A DNA stretch of 18,742 nt from CAYVOX01 sp964453035 (GTDB lineage Bacteria > Chloroflexota > Anaerolineae > Anaerolineales > Anaerolineaceae). Below are positions 13,584 through 18,742 of the stretch, piece after piece. The notes beneath the pieces are model-generated. The model was not told where the DNA came from. It did no database searches and saw only the letters and a list, made by a program, of their open reading frames with translations. How positions within the stretch are numbered: the stretch's first letter is position 1; each line of letters starts with the position of its first letter. A program made the position numbers and the translations under genes. The stretch lies in the NCBI GenBank assembly GCA_964453035.1, contig CAYVOX010000054.1, positions 1-18,742 on the forward strand, read 5' to 3'.

Positions 13584-15326
13584 TCACTTATTACCCGCCA
13601 GCAGTTCCCGCGAGCGCTGCTGCGCCGCGTCAAGCGCCTCCTGGGCTGCCGCGCGGTTGGTCTGGCTCAGGTTGCCCAGCATCAGCGCCAGTTCATCCAG
13701 GCGCTCATGGCTTTCCAGCCGGTCAACCTGCGTGGTGGTGCGCCCGCCATCCACCAGTTTTTGCACCCGCCAGTGCTGGTCGCCAAAGGCTGCCAGTTGC
13801 GGCAGGTGCGAGACGCACAACACCTGGTGGTTGCGCCCCAGCCGCCACAGTTTTTCACCCACCACGGTGCCTACCCGCCCGCCGATGCCCTGGTCAATCT
13901 CGTCAAAAATCAACGTCGGGATGTCATCCGCCTGGGCCAGCACATTTTTGAGCGCCAGCATCAGCCGCGAGGTTTCACCGCCCGAGGCAATCTTGACCAG
14001 CGGTTTAAGCCCTTCACCGGGGTTAGGCGCAATTAAAAACTCAGCCCGGTCGTAACCGTTTTCATCAAATGCCAGGCGCTCAGCATTCCCCACCGGTAAA
14101 CCGTTCGGATCGGGGTGGGTGCTCAACTGCACCTCCACGCGGGCGCCGGCCATGCGCAGGTCATCCAGTTCAACTTCCATCGCCGTCGAAAGTAATTTTG
14201 ACGCCTGGATGCGCCGCTCGGAGAGCACGCGAGCCAGCCCGGCCAGTTTCTGCAGCAGCGCTTGCTCATCAGCCTCCATCTCGGCGATGCGCTCACCTGA
14301 GTGGGAAAAGGTCTCCAGCTTTTGGCGAGCGTCCCGGCCAAACTCAATCGCAGTTTCAATGGAACCGCCGTATTTGCGCTTGAGCGAGTGGATTAAATCC
14401 AGCCGCTCCTCCACCTGTTCCAGTCGGCGCGGATTGAATTCAATCTTTTCCAGGTAGTCACGCAGGTTGAGCGCAATCTCCGCCATCGTTTCTTCAACCT
14501 CTTCAGCCTGGACGCGCAGTTCCTCCTGGCTGGAATCAATCTTGCTCAGCCCCCCCAGCGCCTGGACAATCTGCCCCAGCCCATCTGAAACCGCCGGCGC
14601 TTCCGGGCTGCCCTCCTCCAGCAGGTTAAGCGCCTGCTGAGTGAGCGAAGCCAGCGTTTCGGCATTTGCCAGGCGGTCGCGCTCATGGCGCAGTTCGGTT
14701 TCCTCGCCCGGCTTAAGATGCGCAGCTTCAATCTCCTGCGCCTGGAAAGCCAGCAAATCCGCCCGTCTGGAGAGCTCCTGTTCCGCTTCGCGCGCAGCCC
14801 GCAGCTCGCGCCGCAGAGCCTGCAACTGCCGGTAGGACTCGCGGTAAGGGGTCAGCAGTCCGTCAATGCCAGCGTAGCGGTCCAGCAGGCCCAGGTGAGC
14901 GCGCACGTTGAGCAGCGAAAGGTGCTCAGACTGCCCGTGAATATCCACCAGGTAAGCGCCCAGCTCGCGCATCAGGCTCAGCGCCGCAGCCCGCCCGTTA
15001 ACCCGCGCCGTGCTGCGCCCGGAACGGATCTCGCGCGAGAGGGTGAGCGTATCAGGGTCTTCCAGCAAATCTTCGCGCTCCAAAATGGCGCGCAGTTCGG
15101 CTTTGGTGTTCTCCGGCAGGCGGAAAACCGCCTCAACCGAAGCGCGCTCCGCCCCGGCGCGGATGGAAGTGGGATCAGCCTTGCCGCCCACCACCGCCAT
15201 GATGGCATCCAGAATGATGGATTTACCCGCGCCGGTCTCGCCGGTGAAGGTCAGCAATCCGCTGCCCAGCGAGAGCTCCAGGCGGTTGATGATGGCAAAA
15301 TTTTCGATACGCAGTTCGGTTAGCAT
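13584..15326 (-). CDS. recN: DNA repair protein RecN
   Basis: A 580-residue SMC-like ATPase that acts early in recombinational repair of double-strand breaks. The head domain is split: Walker A GETGAGKS (29-36) and Q-loop region DIHGQSEH (128-135) in the N-terminal part, then the ABC signature SGGE (448-451), Walker B LIFDEID (472-478) and the switch His in CVSHLPQLA (H507) in the C-terminal part. Between them is a charged coiled-coil-like region (~160-400, for example RRELRAAREAEQELSRRAD). All ATPase motifs are intact and the length is normal. No Shine-Dalgarno precedes the ATG; TAAAAT about 12 nt upstream may be a -10, implying a very short leader. I see no obvious LexA box upstream. Confidence 0.97.
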   Translation of the reverse strand: MLTELRIENFAIINRLELSLGSGLLTFTGETGAGKSIILDAIMAVVGGKADPTSIRAGAERASVEAVFRLPENTKAELRAILEREDLLEDPDTLTLSREIRSGRSTARVNGRAAALSLMRELGAYLVDIHGQSEHLSLLNVRAHLGLLDRYAGIDGLLTPYRESYRQLQALRRELRAAREAEQELSRRADLLAFQAQEIEAAHLKPGEETELRHERDRLANAETLASLTQQALNLLEEGSPEAPAVSDGLGQIVQALGGLSKIDSSQEELRVQAEEVEETMAEIALNLRDYLEKIEFNPRRLEQVEERLDLIHSLKRKYGGSIETAIEFGRDARQKLETFSHSGERIAEMEADEQALLQKLAGLARVLSERRIQASKLLSTAMEVELDDLRMAGARVEVQLSTHPDPNGLPVGNAERLAFDENGYDRAEFLIAPNPGEGLKPLVKIASGGETSRLMLALKNVLAQADDIPTLIFDEIDQGIGGRVGTVVGEKLWRLGRNHQVLCVSHLPQLAAFGDQHWRVQKLVDGGRTTTQVDRLESHERLDELALMLGNLSQTNRAAAQEALDAAQQRSRELLAGNK

Positions 15327-15352
15327 AACTTTGGAGTAATTTTAACACACCC

Positions 15353-15412
15353 GGGAAAAGAGAGACACCCGATGATTGGCTGGTTCAGGTCAGAAGACAG
15401 GATCTTCGGGTG
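15353..15412 (-). terminator. Intrinsic terminator after the four-span membrane protein gene
   Basis: On the - strand CACCCGAAGAT (complement of 15402-15412) can pair with ATCATCGGGTG (complement of 15366-15376) over 11 positions with one mismatch. The T-rich stretch TCTCTCTTTTC follows. The 25-nt loop is long, so this is moderate evidence. It would insulate recN from the upstream gene. Confidence 0.45.
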
Positions 15413-15435
15413 GAAAACGCTCAATATTTGACTTT

Positions 15436-15879
15436 CTAAGCAACTGGCTTCACCTGTTTTTTGAACAACTCTCGCGCCAATCGCACTCCACCCACGCCCA
15501 GCGCCGCCACCGAAAGGATATACAGCACCAGCAGCGAAACCACCCCCACCCACTGCCAGCCGGTCGGTGGGGTGCTGCCATCTGCCAGCCCGGTCACCAC
15601 CGCCAGCCCCTGGCTTATCACCAGGCACAAAATCGCTGCCAGCAAGCTCAGGCCGATGGTGCTTCGGTGCGGCGCCAGGCGGCCTGCCGCCCACATCAGC
15701 AGCAGCCCGCCCACCAGCGCCACCGGAAAAAACTCAGCCGGCATCAGGTAATCCAGGGTAAAAATGCCGCTGCGGATAAATTTGATCGCCGAGAACACCA
15801 CCGGCGAAAGCAGCACCAGCCACACCAGCACCGTGCCCACCACAGCCAGGAATTTCTTCAAGCCTTTATCCTTCTTCAT
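15436..15879 (-). CDS. Four-span membrane protein, unknown function
   Basis: A 147-residue integral membrane protein. I start it at 15879 (MKKDKGLKKF) rather than the ATG at 15903, because GAGGAG (complement of 15889-15894) precedes it with a 9-nt spacer and the basic start suits a cytosolic N-terminus. Four hydrophobic segments can be seen: FLAVVGTVLVWLVLLSPVVF, FFPVALVGGLLLMWAAG, IGLSLLAAILCLVISQGLAVV and WVGVVSLLVLYILSVAALGV. It ends in a basic tail (RLARELFKKQVKP). No family is recognised. It is divergent from a short-chain dehydrogenase gene, and the gap between them holds a palindrome that may control both. Confidence 0.72.
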   Translation of the reverse strand: MKKDKGLKKFLAVVGTVLVWLVLLSPVVFSAIKFIRSGIFTLDYLMPAEFFPVALVGGLLLMWAAGRLAPHRSTIGLSLLAAILCLVISQGLAVVTGLADGSTPPTGWQWVGVVSLLVLYILSVAALGVGGVRLARELFKKQVKPVA

Positions 15880-15932
15880 GACGATGAACTCCTCAGGCAG
15901 CAACTTGTGGAAACAGATAAAAATGGAAATCT

Positions 15933-15958
15933 GTGCTATGCTTTAAAAAGCATACCAC
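15933..15958. promoter_or_regulatory. 26-bp imperfect palindrome, candidate operator
   Basis: GTGCTATGCTTT (15933-15944), a central AA, then AAAGCATACCAC (15947-15958). Eleven of the twelve arm positions pair; only the C/C at 15936/15955 fails. There is no T run on either strand, so it is not a terminator. It lies 53 nt before the - strand start at 15879 and 43 nt before the + strand start at 16002, the usual place for a dimeric repressor site. Confidence 0.5.
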
Positions 15959-16001
15959 ATCCGCCAGGTTTCATCCAATCGTTTTCCGTCAGGAGTTTTC
16001 C

Positions 16002-16877
16002 ATGACCCTCAACGCTGCTCAAAAGCACATCCTCATCACCGGCGCAAATTCCGGCATCGGCAAAGCCGCCGCCATCCAGCTTGCCCGCCTGGGCGCCACG
16101 GTCATCATGGCCTGCCGCTCGCTGGAACGCGGTTCTTCCGCGCTCAAAGATGTTCGCCAGGCCGCCGCCAGCGAACGGGTGGAATTAATGCAGGTGGACC
16201 TTTCCTCTCAGGCCTCGATCCGCCAGTTCGCCAGGGATTACCAGCAGCGCTTTCCGCGCCTGGATGTGCTCATCCACAATGCCGCCAATTTCGACCTGAC
16301 CCTCAAGCAGCCGCTGCTCACCGCCGAAGGCGTTGAGACCATCTTTGCCACCAATCACGTGGGCGTCTTCCTGATGACGCACCTGCTGCTGGATATGCTC
16401 AAAGCCAGCGCCCCCAGCCGTATTATCACGGTGGCTTCCAAAGGGCTGGTCACTTATCCCTTCCTGGATATCGAGTTCGACAACCTCAACGGCGAACGCA
16501 ACTTCAGCCCCCAGCACGCCTACTACCATTCCAAGCAGGCCCAGGTGATGTTCACCTACCACCTCGCCGAGCGCCTGAAAGGCAGCGGGGTCACCGTCAA
16601 CTGCGTCCGAGTGGGTAACGTGGCCCTCGCCGATGACCGCCTGGCAAATCTGCCCAGGTGGCTGGTCAAAATCTACGCGCTCAAGCGCAGCATGTCCATC
16701 ACCCCCGAACGGCAGGCGCAAACTTACGTTTACCTGGCCACAGACCCGGCGCTGGAATCGGTCACTGGCGGCTACTGGGACGAAGCCAACCGCCAGGTGC
16801 GCTCCAATAAGAATTCCTACAACCTTGAAACTCAGCAGCGCCTGTGGGAGGTCACTGCCAGGCTGGCGGGCATTTAA
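16002..16877 (+). CDS. Short-chain dehydrogenase/reductase, retinol-dehydrogenase-like
   Basis: A 291-residue classical SDR oxidoreductase. The start at 16002 follows AGGAG (15991-15995) with a 6-nt spacer; the in-frame ATG at 15933 would add residues before the nucleotide-binding strand and overlap the operator. Motifs: TGANSGIG (13-20, cofactor binding), the CRS stretch after strand 2 (R39, favouring NADP), D66, NAA (93-95, the NNAG position), catalytic Ser146, Tyr174 and Lys178 (YYHSK). The order and the NHVGVFLMTHLLL segment resemble the retinol dehydrogenase/WW-domain oxidoreductase-like group, whose bacterial members have unknown substrates. Monocistronic; it converges with the nucleotidyltransferase gene with 20 nt between stops. 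Confidence 0.92.
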   Translation: MTLNAAQKHILITGANSGIGKAAAIQLARLGATVIMACRSLERGSSALKDVRQAAASERVELMQVDLSSQASIRQFARDYQQRFPRLDVLIHNAANFDLTLKQPLLTAEGVETIFATNHVGVFLMTHLLLDMLKASAPSRIITVASKGLVTYPFLDIEFDNLNGERNFSPQHAYYHSKQAQVMFTYHLAERLKGSGVTVNCVRVGNVALADDRLANLPRWLVKIYALKRSMSITPERQAQTYVYLATDPALESVTGGYWDEANRQVRSNKNSYNLETQQRLWEVTARLAGI

Positions 16878-16897
16878 ACCCGGCTTTTGATTACCCA

Positions 16898-17428
16898 TCA
16901 AAACGGAAGCGCCACCCCAAACCGCTCGCGCAGCCGCAGCAGGTCGGCTTTGTGCGCCTCCGGCAGCGTGTAGCCGGTGTGGCAGGTCACCTGTGATGCC
17001 GCGCTCAGGCAGCGGACAGCCCCCCCGCCAATCACCCCCTGTCCGGACAGGTCCTCCGCCGAGAAAGTCAGGCTCTCTTCCCGCCAGGCGGGAATACCCC
17101 TGCCCGCCTCATCCAGGGTCATCGCGTGAACATCAAGCTCCCGGCCGCCGGGTTCGCCCAGCACAAAAGCCGTCTCAACCGAGTTACCGCCCCCATCCAC
17201 CGCCATTTGATTTTCAGACCAGAGCATTTTCAGCCTGTAACCTTCGCCCGCCAGGAGCTGGCACAGGCGAGTCACGTCATCCAGCAGCATGATGACGTCC
17301 AGGTCCTTGTGTGAGCGAGTCTGCTCGCCGAGCAAGGCATCAATCCCCCACCCCCCGCTGATCCACAAGCGGATGCTGTTGGCTTCGGCAAGCCGGTAAA
17401 GGTGCAGCGCATCCTCGGGGCTCAGCAT
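16898..17428 (-). CDS. Nucleotidyltransferase, LnuA/ANT(2'')-like
   Basis: A 176-residue small nucleotidyltransferase. The fold signature is GGWGID (25-30) followed by H40-K-D42-L-D44, the metal-binding DxD, and a third acidic residue D99 in RELDVH. The C-terminal segment QVTCHTGYTLPEAHKADLLRL resembles the end of lincosamide nucleotidyltransferases of the LnuA type and of ANT(2'') enzymes. Such enzymes transfer AMP to a hydroxyl of an antibiotic. The length fits LnuA/ANT(2'') proteins. The real substrate cannot be read from the sequence, and many chromosomal relatives are uncharacterised. GGAGG lies 4 nt before the ATG, and the start overlaps the end of the upstream phosphotransferase by 7 nt, so the two are coupled. 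Confidence 0.85.
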   Translation of the reverse strand: MLSPEDALHLYRLAEANSIRLWISGGWGIDALLGEQTRSHKDLDVIMLLDDVTRLCQLLAGEGYRLKMLWSENQMAVDGGGNSVETAFVLGEPGGRELDVHAMTLDEAGRGIPAWREESLTFSAEDLSGQGVIGGGAVRCLSAASQVTCHTGYTLPEAHKADLLRLRERFGVALPF

Positions 17429-18471
17429 GGCGCCTCCCTGTCCTTTTCCTCCCGGCGCGGAGATGACGGTCGATCGAAGCGCCGGGCAATTTCCAGCGTC
17501 CCACCGGCGAGAAAATTCGAAGCCAGGTACCCGTAGGATTGCTCACGGTCGCTGCCGCCCGCCTCGCTCAACAACAACTGCTGGCAAAAAGCAGCAATAT
17601 CTTGCACAATCCGCTCATACCGGTAGTAAGCTATCGCTGTTTCATTTACATCTGTTTTTCCATAACCGCGGAAGAACTGGTCAACCTCTTCCTGCGGCGT
17701 GGTGTTGATAAAGCCTTGCCCACCGCCGATGTACATCAGGTCCCGCTCTTTGGGCGCCAGGATAGGCGCATCCCAATCCACGATATAAAACGCACCGCCG
17801 CTGCCCACCAGGATGTTGCCCGCGTGTAGATCGGAGTGGCACAAAACGGTTGGCAGCATCTGGCTGTTCAACGCCTGCGCCAGCCGTTCCGCGTTGTCCA
17901 CAAGGTCGAGGATCACCTCGCGCTCCTGCCGCAGCAGCGCCGCGGTTTTTTGCGCAACCGGATCAGTGTAAACACTCTCATCCGCCTGGCGCACAAAACC
18001 TCTCACCATCTCTCGCCACTCAGGCGCGTACACCTCCACCTGGATGCGGCTTTTGAGCTCCACAGGCAGGGCAACGACCTGAATGTGCTTGAGTGCCTCT
18101 CCAAAACTGCGCCAGTGCTGCGCCGTGAGCTGCGCCTTAAAGCCGCTCTGCCCCTCGATGAACGGGTAAAGCACCGCCCTGAACCCTTCCACCTCAGCCC
18201 ACAACGCACCCGTCAGCGTGGGCAGTGGCGGAATGACCTGAGCGATGCCCTGCGCCGAGAGGAACGCAGCCAGTAACAGAGGAGTCTCGTCAAACGCCCC
18301 GCTCCTCAGCTTGAGGAAGTAATCTTTTAGTTGTGTGGAAGTGACGCGAAAGACCGCCGTGTTCTGGTCGGCACCCAGCGGCAAGAATTCCACCCGGCGA
18401 GCGCGCAATCCAAACGCCTGCAGCAGGCACGCCTCAATTCTTTCATCCTGGATGGCCGGTTTTTCGAGCAT
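17422..18471 (-). CDS. APH-family phosphotransferase, spectinomycin-kinase-like
   Basis: A 349-residue protein-kinase-like small-molecule kinase. Visible: a nucleotide-binding Lys54 (YFLKLR), LYPFIEG at the hinge (101-107), the catalytic loop CHSDLHAGN (H212, D214, N219) and the metal-binding DWD (D232-D234), then APKERDLMYIG. The latter, with VLCHSDLHAGN and YAPEWR (148-153), recalls APH(9)-Ia spectinomycin phosphotransferases; this is from memory. A different small alcohol substrate is possible, since the family also includes choline, homoserine and sugar kinases. GAGG lies 7 nt upstream of the ATG. It overlaps the nucleotidyltransferase gene by 7 nt, and a membrane-protein gene ends 58 nt upstream. 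Confidence 0.88.
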   Translation of the reverse strand: MLEKPAIQDERIEACLLQAFGLRARRVEFLPLGADQNTAVFRVTSTQLKDYFLKLRSGAFDETPLLLAAFLSAQGIAQVIPPLPTLTGALWAEVEGFRAVLYPFIEGQSGFKAQLTAQHWRSFGEALKHIQVVALPVELKSRIQVEVYAPEWREMVRGFVRQADESVYTDPVAQKTAALLRQEREVILDLVDNAERLAQALNSQMLPTVLCHSDLHAGNILVGSGGAFYIVDWDAPILAPKERDLMYIGGGQGFINTTPQEEVDQFFRGYGKTDVNETAIAYYRYERIVQDIAAFCQQLLLSEAGGSDREQSYGYLASNFLAGGTLEIARRFDRPSSPRREEKDREAPC

Positions 18472-18529
18472 GCATCCGCCTCGCCCTGCCGCGGCCTTCT
18501 CAGCCCTTCTGCGGCAGCACCCTGCGGCT

Positions 18530-18742
18530 CTAAACCTGGATCCCGCTCAGGCGATAATACACCGTGGAAGCCACCAGCCCGGCATAAACCGCCTGCCACA
18601 CCGCCGTCAGGATTAAGCTGGTGGAAAAGCCCGCGGTGACCTGCCCCAGCAGGAACACCAGGTTGTAAAGCGCGATTCCCAGCAACGGCAGCGCGCCGAG
18701 CACCGCCGCGCCGGCAGCCAGTTGAGCCAGAATCCGCGAACG
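18530..18742 (-). CDS. Membrane protein, C-terminal part (runs off the window)
   Basis: An open frame from the window edge to a TAG at 18530-18532 gives 70 C-terminal residues. It begins RSRILAQLAAGAAVLGALPL and ends VYYRLSGIQV. Two hydrophobic segments are visible, AAGAAVLGALPLLGIALYNLVFLLG and a second around STSLILTAVWQAVYAGLVAS, joined by a short loop. The clean frame, membrane-like composition and strand shared with the next gene (58 nt away) support a real coding end. Its family and start cannot be seen. Confidence 0.6.
   Translation of the reverse strand, partial: RSRILAQLAAGAAVLGALPLLGIALYNLVFLLGQVTAGFSTSLILTAVWQAVYAGLVASTVYYRLSGIQV

Noticed and set aside
13403..13951. A 182-codon + strand frame beginning near the 13406 palindrome
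   Set aside because: It covers the opposite strands of the small Lys-rich gene and recN, contains the reverse of the ribosome site, and shows no domain.
14685..15323. A 212-codon open frame opposite recN
   Set aside because: RecN motifs (Walker A, Q-loop) are read on the other strand in this interval; the opposite frame has no support.
16885..16903. TTTTGAT / ATCAAAA inverted repeat between convergent genes, possible terminator
   Set aside because: Only seven AT-rich pairs, no T run after the stem on either strand, and it overlaps a stop codon; too weak to call.
16898..18471. Considered as a toxin-antitoxin pair (AbiEii-like nucleotidyltransferase with a partner)
   Set aside because: The partner has a complete APH kinase catalytic loop and DWD motif and is 349 residues, unlike an antitoxin. 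The nucleotidyltransferase fits LnuA/ANT(2'') better by its C-terminal segment.

Overview
The window is about 60% GC with dense, mostly short intergenic gaps. The protein set fits a member of the Chloroflexota, probably Anaerolineae-like: many Thr/Pro-rich lipoproteins with lipoboxes, a UgpB-type ABC importer without its own ATPase, a standalone NfeD/ClpP-class protease, and unnamed membrane proteins. The phylum assignment is an inference from overall resemblance, not from a marker gene. No rRNA, tRNA, CRISPR array, insertion sequence or phage gene was recognised.

Layout. (1) 1-2419, + strand: three envelope proteins of unknown function: a secreted/membrane protein, a small membrane protein with its own extended -10 promoter, and a lipoprotein with a duplicated domain. 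(2) 2424-7002, - strand: a four-gene operon-like block reading, in transcription order, UgpA-like permease, UgpE-like permease, UgpB-like binding lipoprotein, then (after a perfect 12-bp stem-loop) a purple-acid-phosphatase-like lipoprotein. A strong sigma70-type promoter lies at 7073-7102. I infer import of phosphorylated glycerol compounds or organophosphate use, with the ATPase encoded elsewhere. (3) 7251-8306, +: an LppM/DUF3153-like lipoprotein with one membrane span and a long cytosolic Pro-Gln-Tyr repeat tail. A terminator and a small field of 47-bp repeats and hairpins follow. (4) 8582-10827, +: uvrC translationally coupled to a degenerate response-regulator receiver domain. (5) 10892-12223, -: NfeD protease, divergent from (6) holB (DNA polymerase III delta prime, 12275-13282, +). 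Their promoters appear to overlap face to face and holB looks leaderless. (7) 13423-15326, -: recN followed by a 37-residue lysine-rich small ORF. (8) 15436-15879, - and 16002-16877, +: a four-span membrane protein and a short-chain dehydrogenase, divergent around a 26-bp palindrome that looks like an operator. (9) 16898-18742, -: the end of a membrane protein, an APH-type phosphotransferase resembling spectinomycin kinases, and an overlapping LnuA/ANT(2'')-type nucleotidyltransferase, together a possible antibiotic-modification pair.

The window is mainly housekeeping and nutrient-uptake DNA with several unexplained pieces. I see no clear multi-gene defence system. The best candidates for new biology are the APH/nucleotidyltransferase pair, the UgpB/phosphoesterase operon, the repeat-tail lipoprotein, and the small ORF behind recN.
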